NCBI RefSeq assembly: GCF_030816485.1
Contig: NZ_JAUSYC010000002.1
Coordinates: forward strand, 62,001-126,000
Length of the DNA stretch: 64,000 nt
Direction of reading: 5' to 3'
From: Arthrobacter sp. B1I2
GTDB taxonomy: Bacteria > Actinomycetota > Actinomycetes > Actinomycetales > Micrococcaceae
The position numbers were made by a program, and so were the translations under genes. The stretch's first letter is position 1. Each line of letters begins with the position of its first letter. Under the pieces are notes generated by a model. That model ran no database searches, had not been told where the DNA came from, and saw only the letters and a list, made by a program, of their open reading frames with translations. Of the stretch, positions 7,627 through 16,489 are shown piece after piece.

Positions 7627-9267
7627 ATGATTCCGAACATCACCCGCGGCTCCCGCATGTCCGGGCTGCTGCTTTACCTGGCCTCCACGGACACTGATAA
7701 GACGAAGAACGCCCACACCGATCCCCACCTGGTTGCCGGGGACGCGGCCATCATGGCGTGGTACGACGACGGCGTCCTGGACAGGGACGACGCGGTGGCG
7801 ATCGCGAAGCATCTGGACCAGCCCCGCGAGGCCTTCGGCGTCGAGGTGCTGCAGAAGGATTTCCGCTGGGACCCGGTCAAAAAGGAACGGGTACCGAACG
7901 GCCACAAGCAGGCCGACGTGTGGCACTGCTCCCTGAGCCTCCGTGCCGAAGAAGGCGCCCTGACCGACCAGCAGTGGGGCGACATCGCGCACGACTTCGT
8001 CGACGCCATGGGCTTCACCGAGGCAAGCGGAAAAGCCCAGTGCCGGTGGGTGGCGATCAACCACGGAACGAGTGAGAACGGGAACCACCACATCCACATC
8101 GCGGTGTCCCTGGTCCGCGAAGACGGCACCAAAGCCTCCACCCATGGCGACTACAAACGCGCACAAAAGACCTGCCGCGAACTGGAAACCAAGTACGGCC
8201 TCGAAGAGCTCTCCAGCGTGCACGCCACCCGCGGCTATGACCGGGCCGAAAAGGCCACCGCGGTCCGGGACGACCGCGAAATGCACCGTGCTTCCCTGGC
8301 CCGCAAGGTACGTGCCAGCGCCAGCGCCTCAGCTACCGAAGCTGAGTTCGTCCGCCGCGCCCGGGACACCGGACTGCTGGTCCGCCCGCGGTATGCCAAG
8401 AACACCACAGACGTCATAGTCGGGTACTCCGTCGCGGAGCGTCCCAAGCCGGGGGAGCGCCCTATCTGGTTCGGGGGTGGCACGCTTGCTTCCGACTTGA
8501 AGCTTGGTGCGTTGCGTGAGGAATGGATGGACTCACCGCACCTGGCTACCGAGGCCGCGGCGGAATGGAACGCCGCCGCTCGCAACAAGCGCAAGGTCTC
8601 CAAGGCCGGTCCCGAGCACGCCACCCCTTCAGCGGATGTATGGGTGGAATACACCCGAAACGCCGCAGCACTGGCTGACCAGCTGCGCACCATTCCGCGT
8701 GACGATCACGCGACCTGGGCGAAAGCAGCGCGTGAGGTATCCGGTGCCTTTGCAGCATGGTCGTACCGGCTGGAACATACGCCCGGTCCTCTGGCCGCCA
8801 CAGCTGCCGAACTGTCCCGCACGGCCCAGCTTCGGGCTCCCCGGCAGCACGGCAAGCCCGTCGCGCTGCCATCAATTGCAGGCACGGCCATGTTGTTCAT
8901 GGCAGCGTCGAGTAAGAACAAGACGGCCGCGCAAACAGCGCTCATGCTGCAGCTGATCAACACCGCGTTCGCGGTGTACGAGATGCACGCCCAGTCCGGC
9001 CGAGCCCGGGAAGCCCAACGCATCCGATCGGTGGTCGAAAACCAGCTGGCCCCGTTCACTGCGACGATGCCCAAGGCCGTTCCCGTAGGAGCCATACAAC
9101 AGCCGGCCGAAGAGACTGCGGTGCGACCGAGGGCAGTCGATATTGCACGCCGCGGCATGGCACCGATCTGCCCGGGTTCGGTGGTTCCCACGACACCTAC
9201 ACCGGCGACACCAGCAAAGACCTATCAGCCCAGCCGCCGTGACTCCGGGCCGGGACTCGACCGATAA
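7627..9267 (+). CDS. mobA: relaxase/mobilization nuclease
   Basis: This 546-residue protein carries the relaxase domain (PF03432 type) in its first 200 residues. An early Tyr in 'GLLLYLAS' (Tyr17) is the likely nicking residue. A conserved 'WHCSLSL' (His100) and the metal-binding 'NHHIHIAV' (around 153-160) follow. The enzyme nicks oriT and pilots the strand during conjugative mobilization. The C-terminal half is Ala-rich and helical with no helicase or primase motif. It is preceded by mobC (4-base gap) and followed after 30 bases by a coiled-coil gene. No type IV secretion genes are in the window, so the element looks mobilizable rather than self-transmissible here. Confidence 0.88.
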   Translation: MIPNITRGSRMSGLLLYLASTDTDKTKNAHTDPHLVAGDAAIMAWYDDGVLDRDDAVAIAKHLDQPREAFGVEVLQKDFRWDPVKKERVPNGHKQADVWHCSLSLRAEEGALTDQQWGDIAHDFVDAMGFTEASGKAQCRWVAINHGTSENGNHHIHIAVSLVREDGTKASTHGDYKRAQKTCRELETKYGLEELSSVHATRGYDRAEKATAVRDDREMHRASLARKVRASASASATEAEFVRRARDTGLLVRPRYAKNTTDVIVGYSVAERPKPGERPIWFGGGTLASDLKLGALREEWMDSPHLATEAAAEWNAAARNKRKVSKAGPEHATPSADVWVEYTRNAAALADQLRTIPRDDHATWAKAAREVSGAFAAWSYRLEHTPGPLAATAAELSRTAQLRAPRQHGKPVALPSIAGTAMLFMAASSKNKTAAQTALMLQLINTAFAVYEMHAQSGRAREAQRIRSVVENQLAPFTATMPKAVPVGAIQQPAEETAVRPRAVDIARRGMAPICPGSVVPTTPTPATPAKTYQPSRRDSGPGLDR

Positions 9268-9297
9268 GAATCACACCACTAGTGCAAGGGGAACACC

Positions 9298-10527
9298 ATG
9301 AGTGAATCAGACGGCATCGACGACTTTTTCGACAACGGGATGCGGCAATCCCTGATGATCGCCTCGCGCATCGCCGAGACGCTGGCGCGCCGCCGGCAGG
9401 AAGCCCAGCGACAGCAGGAACACCTGGACTCCCAGGCTGCGCATGAAGCCCAAGCGCGCCTTACGGCTGAACGCAGCTCAGCCCTCGCCGTCCTCGCGCC
9501 CGTACAGAAGGATGAGTGGTGGGACAAGGCACAGCCGTCTGACATCGCCCCGGCACACGCCGTCGCTGAGGGCTGGAAAGACCACGACCCCACCGCCCTT
9601 GAAGCCTCCGCGAAGATCCGCGAAGAAGTCCTCGCCCGATACGGTATCGACACACACGACATCGGCACGGACACCCCCTACCTTGAATCTGGGATCACGA
9701 CTATCGCAACAGAGACGGCCCGGCTGGACGAGCTGACGCGCAGCCAGGAAGAAACACGGAAAGCCGCTGCCGAACACGAGAAAGCAATGCAGCTGATCGC
9801 GGCTGCGCAAGCAGAAGAACTTCGAGCCCAGGCGACAAAGCTGGCACCTGAAATGGAGCGCCACCAGGTACCCGTGGAGTACCTGGCAAACCCTGAACTG
9901 GCACAGGCCCTGCAGCGCGCCCATAACGCGAAAACGCCCAAAGCTGCTGCGGCTGCAGACGCTGACATCAAAGAGCGGCTGTTCCTCATCGGCAAGGACG
10001 GAATCAACGGCCCTGACATTGAGCAGCTGCGCAAAGAAACCACCGCGAACCTCAACGGTGCCGGCGAACCCCACTTCCAGGACCCCGAGTTCGTCAAAGC
10101 GGCCAAAGAGCTGCACGAAGCAAAGCTCCTTGCCGAGGGCGGCTTTGAAGGTTCGCAGTGGGCGTCCATCGAGCAGCGGTACGAACGGGCTGAAAAGGAA
10201 CTTTTCGCCCGCCTCGAAGGTGTTGGCCGAGAGATCGAAGACCGCGTCACCGGGAACGACAGCACCCGCCCCAATGATCAGGGCCTCAAAGAAGAGACCG
10301 CATCAGTCGCCGGCTATGGCTCAGCCGAACATCATGAAAGGTTCGCCGAGTCCCTGGAGAACACCGGCGCTAAGGACACGCAGATCCGCGGCCGCCTTGC
10401 AGCAGCCCGCAGCGAGGGCACGCACCCCAGCGCCGCGGTCACGGTGGGAAAAGCAACAAAGGCGAGGAAGACGCGCGCGGGTGCAGCAGTAGGGGCTGAG
10501 CGGGCGAAGAACGGCCTCAGCCGGTAG
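9298..10527 (+). CDS. coiled-coil protein of the mobilization operon
   Basis: The 409-residue product is highly charged and Ala/Glu/Arg-rich, with long predicted coiled coils, for example 'RIAETLARRRQEAQRQQEHLDSQAAHEAQARLTAERS' split across residues 22-60 and again 140-200. It ends in a Lys/Arg-rich tail. There is no signal peptide or membrane segment. It follows the relaxase by 30 bases and is surely in the same operon. Similar proteins accompany relaxases on actinobacterial plasmids, but no function is established. A structural or DNA-handling role in transfer is inference. Confidence 0.65.
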   Translation: MSESDGIDDFFDNGMRQSLMIASRIAETLARRRQEAQRQQEHLDSQAAHEAQARLTAERSSALAVLAPVQKDEWWDKAQPSDIAPAHAVAEGWKDHDPTALEASAKIREEVLARYGIDTHDIGTDTPYLESGITTIATETARLDELTRSQEETRKAAAEHEKAMQLIAAAQAEELRAQATKLAPEMERHQVPVEYLANPELAQALQRAHNAKTPKAAAAADADIKERLFLIGKDGINGPDIEQLRKETTANLNGAGEPHFQDPEFVKAAKELHEAKLLAEGGFEGSQWASIEQRYERAEKELFARLEGVGREIEDRVTGNDSTRPNDQGLKEETASVAGYGSAEHHERFAESLENTGAKDTQIRGRLAAARSEGTHPSAAVTVGKATKARKTRAGAAVGAERAKNGLSR

Positions 10528-10601
10528 CGGGGCAGCGTCTGGTCTGACCGGACATTGGGGCCGCGGCAAAGGCCGTCAGAGCCTCCGGATACTGTGGGAC
10601 C

Positions 10602-11633
10602 ATGACCCAGCTCGAACCGGACTTTCCTTCCGGCTATGCGGACCTGCTTGATGAACTGAAGATGCGCGTGCGTTCAGCCCGTACGGCCACCCTGCGCATA
10701 GTCAATACCCAGCTCGTGGAGCTTTACTGGACTATTGGTCAGTACGTCCGCAAAACACAGGAAGCTCAGGGCTGGGGGAGTGCGGTCATCAGGCAATTGT
10801 CTGAGGACCTTCGGAGAGAGTTCCCGGATATGAAGGGATTGTCCGCCCGAAACATCCAGTACATGACCACTTTCGCGAAGGCTTGGGACGAGGGGCCAAT
10901 TGCGCAACAGGCTGTTGCGCAATTGCCCTGGGGCCATATCACCGTTCTTCTCGATAAACAGCTCGACCCTGCCACCAGGAATTGGTACGCATCGTCTGCT
11001 GTTGAGTTCGGATGGTCGCGCAACGTACTTCTGAACATGATCATGAACAAGACACTGGAACGCTCCGGCGCCGCCCCATCCAACTTTGCGCAACAGCTTG
11101 TTGCGCAGGATTCCGAACTCGCCCAGCAAATCGCCAAAGACCCATACAGCTTCGAATTTCTCGGCCTTTCCGGGGAAGTAGCAGAGCGGGATCTCGAACA
11201 GAAGCTGATGGACCGGATTACCGAGACCCTCCGCGAACTCGGGCCCGGATTCGCCTTCGTGGGCCGCCAGGTGCACTTCGACGTTGGCGGTGAGGACTTT
11301 TACATCGACCTGCTCTTTTTCCACGTTGAGCAACTCCGCTACATCGTCGTTGAACTTAAGACCGGGAAATTCAAGCCCGAGTACGCTGGCAAGCTCAACT
11401 TCTACATCGCTCTCGTAGATGACCGCCTACGGCGAGAAGCCCATGCTGAAACCGTAGGCATACTGATCTGCGGGAGCAAAAATGACCACATAGTCCGCTA
11501 CAGCCTTGGCCGAACCACCTCGCCCATGGCCGTTGCCTCCTACACTTACGACGCACTTCCGCCCGACGTAAGGCAAGAGCTGCCCGATGCCGAATCAATC
11601 ACCGCAGCCTTGGACTGGACTGAACCAGCCTGA
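10602..11633 (+). CDS. DUF1016/YhcG-type PD-(D/E)XK nuclease-fold protein
   Basis: The 343-residue protein matches the YhcG (DUF1016) architecture. The N-terminal domain has 'LRIVNTQLVELYWTIGQYV' and 'AVAQLPWGHITVLLDK'. The C-terminal PD-(D/E)XK nuclease fold has Asp236 in 'FYIDLLFFH' and the E-x-K pair Glu251/Lys253 in 'VVELKTGKF'. It is cytoplasmic. The family is widespread on mobile elements and in restriction-modification neighbourhoods; its exact role is unsettled, with possible DNA cleavage or recombination. Length and motifs look complete. It sits at the end of the mobilization region, 75 bases after the coiled-coil gene, and contains a remarkable inverted repeat at 10897-10925. Confidence 0.85.
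   Translation: MTQLEPDFPSGYADLLDELKMRVRSARTATLRIVNTQLVELYWTIGQYVRKTQEAQGWGSAVIRQLSEDLRREFPDMKGLSARNIQYMTTFAKAWDEGPIAQQAVAQLPWGHITVLLDKQLDPATRNWYASSAVEFGWSRNVLLNMIMNKTLERSGAAPSNFAQQLVAQDSELAQQIAKDPYSFEFLGLSGEVAERDLEQKLMDRITETLRELGPGFAFVGRQVHFDVGGEDFYIDLLFFHVEQLRYIVVELKTGKFKPEYAGKLNFYIALVDDRLRREAHAETVGILICGSKNDHIVRYSLGRTTSPMAVASYTYDALPPDVRQELPDAESITAALDWTEPA
10897..10925. repeat. perfect 14-bp inverted repeat inside the DUF1016 gene
   Basis: CAATTGCGCAACAG-G-CTGTTGCGCAATTG has 14-bp perfect arms around one base. A related shorter repeat (TGCGCAACA / TGTTGCGCA, 3-base spacer) occurs near 11087-11107 in the same gene. Both encode a Gln-Gln-x-Val-Ala-Gln motif, so protein constraint may explain part of the symmetry. 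Confidence 0.6.
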
Positions 11634-11706
11634 ACCAGCCGTCCTCGATAAAGAACGCCGGTGTACAGATTCGTTCTTTCGGGTTCGAACAGACCCCTTA
11701 TCCGGA

Positions 11707-12312
11707 TCACATCTGCCATACGTCGCGATTGGATGATGCGATGGCGACCGCACCGGCGCCCAATGCGCTGATGACATCCTGCTTGTCACATACCAGACCT
11801 CCGGCGATGAGCGGCAGGTCGGTGTCCTCGCGCACCCATGAAATGACGCGGGGCATGCAGCCAGGCAGTATCTCGATGGCGTCTGCGCCAGAAATGGCGA
11901 CTTGCTTCGGCACATTGTTATAGCTAAATGAATCTACGAGGAAGAGCCGATGTATGGCGAGGAGCCCTACCGATTTCGCGTGCTTGATCATCGTGGATTT
12001 CGAGCTGAGCACGCCATCGGCCTCCGTGTGCTGCGTCAAGAAATCGATGACGACAGGCTTGGTCGAGAACCCGTCGACCAAGTCCACATCTACGAACACG
12101 ATCCGCCCATCATCCTTCAAAGTTTTTACGATGTCCGTGATGGTCAGTACTGAGCCGAAAAGTACGAACACCACAGGGCAGTGCGTCCGCATCACTGCCC
12201 GCAACCCGTCCTCGTCTTTGATGCTCGCGATTACCGGATGCAGCAGCAGAATTTTCTCTATGGGGTGGGCTTTGTTGTCCAGCCCACCTTTGCCCGCGCG
12301 CGTAGTGGTCAC
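11707..12312 (-). CDS. glpP: GlpP-family RNA antiterminator
   Basis: This 201-residue protein has the GlpP pattern (PF04309, a TIM-barrel-like fold). Early comes 'HPVIASIKDEDGLRAVMRTHCPVVFVLFGSVLTI', then 'VFVDVDLVDGFS', 'ADGVLSSKSTMIKHAK' and 'ADAIEILPGCMPRVISWV', with 'LPLIAGGLVCDKQDVISALGAGAVAIASS' near the end. GlpP proteins bind mRNA leaders and prevent early termination, classically in response to glycerol-3-phosphate. The start is GTG 12312 with AGAGG upstream. The gene is divergent from an operon that begins with a terminator-containing leader (12550-12610), its probable target. GlpP is mainly known from Firmicutes and is unusual here. Confidence 0.85.
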   Translation of the reverse strand: MTTTRAGKGGLDNKAHPIEKILLLHPVIASIKDEDGLRAVMRTHCPVVFVLFGSVLTITDIVKTLKDDGRIVFVDVDLVDGFSTKPVVIDFLTQHTEADGVLSSKSTMIKHAKSVGLLAIHRLFLVDSFSYNNVPKQVAISGADAIEILPGCMPRVISWVREDTDLPLIAGGLVCDKQDVISALGAGAVAIASSNRDVWQM

Positions 12313-12461
12313 CGATGGCCTCTTTCCGAGTTATTGAGTGATTGTAGCGTGGGCAAACCAAAGGCAGGACCCGCGGGAGAACGCACGGGCCGGATCAGTG
12401 AAGGGTTCCTCCCGGGGGCGGTCCCAAACGTCCCCGCTGAGCAGCAACAAGAAGTTTAGCT

Positions 12462-12510
12462 ATCGGTTCAGTACCGATCGCTAGACGAGCCTTGTGACGC
12501 GTGCTACAGT
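12462..12510 (+). promoter_or_regulatory. palindromic operator and putative promoter of the GlpP-controlled operon
   Basis: A palindrome ATCGGT-TCAGT-ACCGAT (12462-12478) lies just ahead of a possible -35 TAGACG (12482-12487). After 17 bases follows a possible -10 TACAGT (12505-12510). This would start transcription about 35-40 bases ahead of the leader hairpins. The palindrome suggests an additional DNA-binding regulator not encoded next door. Confidence 0.45.
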
Positions 12511-12549
12511 AACGACAAACTTCATACACATTTCGCGATCATGCGGAAT

Positions 12550-12610
12550 GGTTGCTAGAGACTAGAGAACAGCAACCTCCTTTTCCTTGGGAGGTTGCTG
12601 TTCTTTTTTT
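12550..12610 (+). promoter_or_regulatory. leader terminator/antiterminator switch, probable GlpP target
   Basis: A textbook intrinsic terminator lies in the 5' leader. Its stem is GAACAGCAACCTCC (12567-12580) paired with GGAGGTTGCTGTTC (12590-12603), 14 perfect pairs with a 9-base loop, followed by seven T's. Upstream GGTTGCT (12550-12556) is complementary to AGCAACC (12571-12577) inside the left arm, so an alternative hairpin would break the terminator. The FAD-oxidase gene starts 62 bases after the T tract. Placement next to glpP makes it a likely antitermination switch; that link is inference. Confidence 0.8.
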
Positions 12611-12671
12611 GTCTCATCTCCCATTTGAGGTCGTCTCTGTCCGATCTCCCTATGAAAAGGAACCCGACTCC

Positions 12672-14135
12672 TTGTCTCCCACCCTTACTGACCAGATCAC
12701 ACGCGAAGAGATCGTCGCTGCCTACACTGAGATGCTCGGCTCTGACCGTGTCATTACTGATGAACAGGTACTGAAAGAGAATAGCGTCGACCGCTACTAC
12801 AAGGTCGAGAACATTTTCGGCGTCTACTCGCTCCCCCTGCCGGCCGCGGTCCTTAAGCCGGCGAGCACTGAGGACGTGGCGAAGATCCTGTCGTTCGCGA
12901 ATGAGCACCTGATTAACGTCGTTCCGAAGACCGGCGGTAGCGCAACCGAGGGCGGCCTGGAGACCGTCATTGAGAACTCGATCGTGGTCGACGGCTCCAC
13001 GATGGACCGGATCATCGATATCAACACTGAAGACATGCTCGCGACAGTGCAATGCGGGGTCGGCCTGGAGCAGCTCGAAAACGAACTCCGGGAGATGGGA
13101 TATACCACCGGGCACTCGCCGCAGTCCAAGCCGCTGGCCCAATTCGGTGGACTCGTCGCGACCCGATCAATCGGGCAGTTCTCGACCCTTTACGGGGGCA
13201 TCGAAGATATGGTCGTGGGTGTCGAAACGGTGTTTCCCAACGGGGAGATTTGCCGTATCAAGAACGTCCCCCGCCGCGCCGCCGGACCGGACATCCGCCA
13301 CCTCGTTATCGGGAATGAAGGGGCGCTGAATTACATCACCGAAGTGACCGTCAAGATTTTCCGGTACTACCCCGAGAACAACAAGTTCTACGGATACCTG
13401 CTCAACGACATCAAGACCGGCCTCCAGATCCTCCGAGAGGTTGTTACCCAGGGGTACCGCCCGTCGGTCGCGCGTCTGTATGACAAGGAAGATGGCCTGT
13501 ACCACTTCAAGCACTTCTCCGACGGCCGGTGCGTGCTGATTTTTGTGGCAGAAGGCCCTGAACGCATCGCCCAGGCGACCGGCACAGCGATCGAAGAGAT
13601 CGTCGCCTCGTTCGAGGGCGCTGAACGGGTCGATGGAGCCCTGATCGAGGACTGGTTCAACCATCTTAACTGGGACGTATCCAAGCTCGAGGAAGAGCGC
13701 ATCGAGATCCGGGAAACGCTCGTCAACGGGTTCACGACCGAGATCTCAGGCAACTGGAGCGTCATCGGCGACATCTACGAAAACGCGCTCACGCGCATTC
13801 GCGCGGAGATCCCCGCGCAGTTCACGATGCTGGGCGGGCACTCCAGCCACAGCTACCTCAACGGCACGAATATGTACTTTGTGTACTACTACAAGGTCGA
13901 CGTTGACCCCACCGAAGAGCGGACAACGTACCACGACCCGATCCAGAACATCATTGTCGAGGAGACGCTGAAGCTCGGCGGCTCGATGTGTCACCACCAC
14001 GGCGTCGGCAAGCACCGCACCCACTTCCTCGCGGAGGAGTACGGTTCATCGCTGTACATGCTCGAGACGCTCAAGTCGGCGTTCGACCCCAACGGAATCA
14101 TGAACCGCGGGACAATTTTCCCACTTCAGAAGTAG
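12672..14135 (+). CDS. FAD-binding oxidase, AgpS/GlcD-like
   Basis: The frame gives 487 residues from TTG 12672, which has AAAAGGA 9 bases upstream. The in-frame region before it is the leader terminator and is unlikely to be translated. The N-terminal half is an FAD_binding_4 (PCMH-type) domain: 'NVVPKTGGSATEGGLE', 'MLATVQCGVGLEQLE' and 'TTGHSPQSKPLAQFGGLVATRS'. The C-terminal half ends with 'GSMCHHHGVGKHR', the HHHGVGK signature of alkyl-dihydroxyacetone-phosphate-synthase-like and D-hydroxyacid oxidases. It probably oxidises a polyol, hydroxyacid or glycerol-ether-type substrate. It is first in the operon oxidase-SDR-FGGY kinase-MFS. Substrate unknown. Confidence 0.85.
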   Translation: MSPTLTDQITREEIVAAYTEMLGSDRVITDEQVLKENSVDRYYKVENIFGVYSLPLPAAVLKPASTEDVAKILSFANEHLINVVPKTGGSATEGGLETVIENSIVVDGSTMDRIIDINTEDMLATVQCGVGLEQLENELREMGYTTGHSPQSKPLAQFGGLVATRSIGQFSTLYGGIEDMVVGVETVFPNGEICRIKNVPRRAAGPDIRHLVIGNEGALNYITEVTVKIFRYYPENNKFYGYLLNDIKTGLQILREVVTQGYRPSVARLYDKEDGLYHFKHFSDGRCVLIFVAEGPERIAQATGTAIEEIVASFEGAERVDGALIEDWFNHLNWDVSKLEEERIEIRETLVNGFTTEISGNWSVIGDIYENALTRIRAEIPAQFTMLGGHSSHSYLNGTNMYFVYYYKVDVDPTEERTTYHDPIQNIIVEETLKLGGSMCHHHGVGKHRTHFLAEEYGSSLYMLETLKSAFDPNGIMNRGTIFPLQK

Positions 14136-14227
14136 CGAGAACCCTACGGGTATAGTGCCGGGACCCAGGTGGCCCCGGCCACACTCCCTCAAAACAGCTC
14201 CCTATTCCAACTAATTGACAGGCACTC

Positions 14228-15016
14228 ATGAACGACATGAACATCGCCGATTTTGGCGCGGACTTTTTTTCCCTAAAAGGGAAAAACGCGATCGTCACCG
14301 GCGGCAATACAGGGCTCGGTCAGGCCTTCACCCTGGCGCTGGCGAAAATGGGTGCGAACGTCCTCGCGGCCAGCATTATGCCCGATGACGGCACCACCGC
14401 CACACTCGTGGAAGATGCAGGGTCCCGTTACTCCTACCTTCGCTCCGATATCACTGCCGAGGGAAACCCGAAGCGCGTGGTAGATGCGTGCATCGATGAT
14501 TTCGGCAGCGTCGACATACTTATTAATTGCGCGGGCCGGGGCATCAACGAGCCCGACGTGTTGAAATTTACCCGCGCGCAGTGGGATCCGATGGTGGCCC
14601 TTAACCTCACCGCAGCCTTTGAGATGTCACACGCAGTAGCGCAGCATATGGTGCCCCAGCGCAGCGGCAAAATCATCAATATCTGCTCGGTTTTCTCGTT
14701 CCTGGGCGGCCAGTGGTCGCCGGCCTACGCGGCGACCAAACACGGCATTGCCGGGCTGACGAAGGCTTATTGCGACGAGCTCGCTCCGTTCGGCATCCAA
14801 GTCAACGGAATCGCACCCGGATACTACGCCACCGCACTGACCACTGAGACCCGGGCAAACGTCCAAGCCAACCAGCGCGTAATGGATCACGTCCCGGCGG
14901 GACGCTGGGGGCAAACGCAGGACCTCATGGGTGCAACGGCGTTCTTGGCCAGCCGCGCCTCGGACTACGTCAACGGTCATATTTTGAGCGTCGACGGCGG
15001 ATACCTGGTGCGCTGA
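14228..15016 (+). CDS. short-chain dehydrogenase/reductase, polyol/sugar-acid type
   Basis: This 262-residue classical SDR shows the cofactor motif TGGNTGLG (about 24-31), the NCAG motif of the central sheet (97-100), catalytic Ser in 'ICSVFSFLGG', Tyr-x3-Lys in 'YAATKHG', and the C-terminal 'ILSVDGGYLVR'. It resembles KduD and gluconate- or deoxygluconate-dehydrogenase-like enzymes. It is cytoplasmic and NAD(P)-dependent. The gene lies 92 bases after the oxidase gene and 24 bases before the kinase, so it likely interconverts an alcohol and ketone in the same pathway. The exact substrate cannot be read from the sequence. Confidence 0.85.
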   Translation: MNDMNIADFGADFFSLKGKNAIVTGGNTGLGQAFTLALAKMGANVLAASIMPDDGTTATLVEDAGSRYSYLRSDITAEGNPKRVVDACIDDFGSVDILINCAGRGINEPDVLKFTRAQWDPMVALNLTAAFEMSHAVAQHMVPQRSGKIINICSVFSFLGGQWSPAYAATKHGIAGLTKAYCDELAPFGIQVNGIAPGYYATALTTETRANVQANQRVMDHVPAGRWGQTQDLMGATAFLASRASDYVNGHILSVDGGYLVR

Positions 15017-15040
15017 GCGCCGGAGGATAGCGACTAACAG

Positions 15041-16477
15041 ATGACAAAGAAGTACATCGTGGGCATAGACGGCGGCTCGCAGAGCTCGAAGGTGCTCATT
15101 TTCGACACAGAGGGCCGGATCGTAAGCGAGGCCGCTGAAGCTTTGGCGCCGATGCACACCCCCAAGCCCGGCATAGCCGAACACCCTGACGATGACCTGT
15201 ATGACACTATCGTGGCTGCGGCGCGCCGAGCACTCACCGCCTTCACCGGCGACGTAGCTGACATCGTCGGGGTGGGGCTCTGCACGATTCGGTGCTGCCG
15301 CGCCTTGGTGCGCGCAGACGGCACCCTCGCCGAGCCGGTGCAGAGTTGGATGGACCATCGTCTGTCACGCCCGTACGAGCACACGAACGACGAAGTCGCC
15401 TATGTGACAACCACGTCGGGGTATCTGATGGGACGGCTGACAGGAAACCGCACGGACACCGCGGCTAACTACATCGGCCCGTGGCCCATGGACGTGAACA
15501 CATGGAACTGGTTCGCCGACCAGGAAACCTTCGATTCATTCAACGTGCCACACAACATGCTCTACAAGCTGCAGATGCCGGGGGAGATCGGCGGATACCT
15601 TACAGATGCGTTCGCTGCCGAGACCGGCATTCCCGCTGGCCTTCCTGTCGTGCACACCGCAAACGACAAGGCAACCGAGGCGCTCGGCGCGGGTCTGCGC
15701 GACGGGAGCACCGCGCTCATCTCGCTCGGCACGTACATCGCCGGCATGGTCGTCGGCGAAGACTTCGTGGCGGAGCCACAGAGCTATTTCACAAACTTCG
15801 CATCGGAGCCGAAGCGCTACATTTACGAGAGTGCAGGCATCCGCCGCGGAATGTGGACCGTGACGTGGCTGCGAAACCTGGTCGGCACCGAGATCGCGCA
15901 GGCAGCGTCAGATGCAGGGGTGTCTCCTGAACAACATCTGAATGCCCTTGCCGCTCAAGTTCCGGCAGGGTGCGACGGCCTCATGTGCGTCCTCGACTGG
16001 CTGGCCTCGCCAACGCAGCCGCACAAAAAGGGAATGTTCATCGGCTTCGATGAACGCCACGGATACGCGCATATGTACCGTGCGATTCTGGAGGGTATTT
16101 CGTTCCGGATGAAACAGAATGTAGCGGACATGGAAGCCGAGCTCGGCATCCAGGTCGAAAAGCTCGTCATCTCCGGTGGTGGTTCAAACAGCGATGTGGG
16201 GATGCAAATCTTCGCCGATATGTTCAATCTGCCCGTCGTGCGCAATGAAGTACGCAATGCGGCCGGGTTGGGGGCCGCGATTTGTGTGGCGGTCGCATGC
16301 GGCATCTACCGCGACATCGATGAGGCCACATCACGAATGGTGCACGAAGCCGACGGGTTCAGGCCCGACGCGGCCCGCGCGCAGCTATACCGAAAACTCG
16401 GCGCGGTCTATTCGGATATCTCTGCGGAGACCGATGCGATCCTCGAACGCACTCACAACATTCTGTCCGAACAATAG
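15041..16477 (+). CDS. FGGY-family carbohydrate kinase
   Basis: The 478-residue protein has the FGGY/actin-like kinase layout: N-terminal phosphate-1 loop 'IVGIDGGSQSSKVLIFDTEG', substrate-region 'QSWMDHRLSRPYEH', ATP-domain 'ALISLGTYIAG', 'RAILEGISFRMKQN' and adenosine loop 'LVISGGGSNSDVGMQIFADMFNLPV'. Members phosphorylate xylulose, glycerol, erythritol and related polyols or ketoses. The residues CTIRCCRAL early in the protein replace the usual GQxHG-like segment, so the substrate is probably atypical. A GGAGG lies about 14 bases before ATG. If GlpP senses a polyol phosphate, this kinase would make the inducer. Confidence 0.88.
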   Translation: MTKKYIVGIDGGSQSSKVLIFDTEGRIVSEAAEALAPMHTPKPGIAEHPDDDLYDTIVAAARRALTAFTGDVADIVGVGLCTIRCCRALVRADGTLAEPVQSWMDHRLSRPYEHTNDEVAYVTTTSGYLMGRLTGNRTDTAANYIGPWPMDVNTWNWFADQETFDSFNVPHNMLYKLQMPGEIGGYLTDAFAAETGIPAGLPVVHTANDKATEALGAGLRDGSTALISLGTYIAGMVVGEDFVAEPQSYFTNFASEPKRYIYESAGIRRGMWTVTWLRNLVGTEIAQAASDAGVSPEQHLNALAAQVPAGCDGLMCVLDWLASPTQPHKKGMFIGFDERHGYAHMYRAILEGISFRMKQNVADMEAELGIQVEKLVISGGGSNSDVGMQIFADMFNLPVVRNEVRNAAGLGAAICVAVACGIYRDIDEATSRMVHEADGFRPDAARAQLYRKLGAVYSDISAETDAILERTHNILSEQ

Positions 16478-16489
16478 GAGTATGACGAC

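Noticed and set aside
7396..8286. 296-codon frame opposite the relaxase gene
   Set aside because: It is the antisense shadow of mobC and the relaxase, produced by high-GC codon bias.
12552..12671. Longer N-terminus for the FAD oxidase reading through the leader
   Set aside because: The extension is encoded by the terminator hairpin itself, has no ribosome-binding site, and the AAAAGGA-TTG at 12672 fits better.
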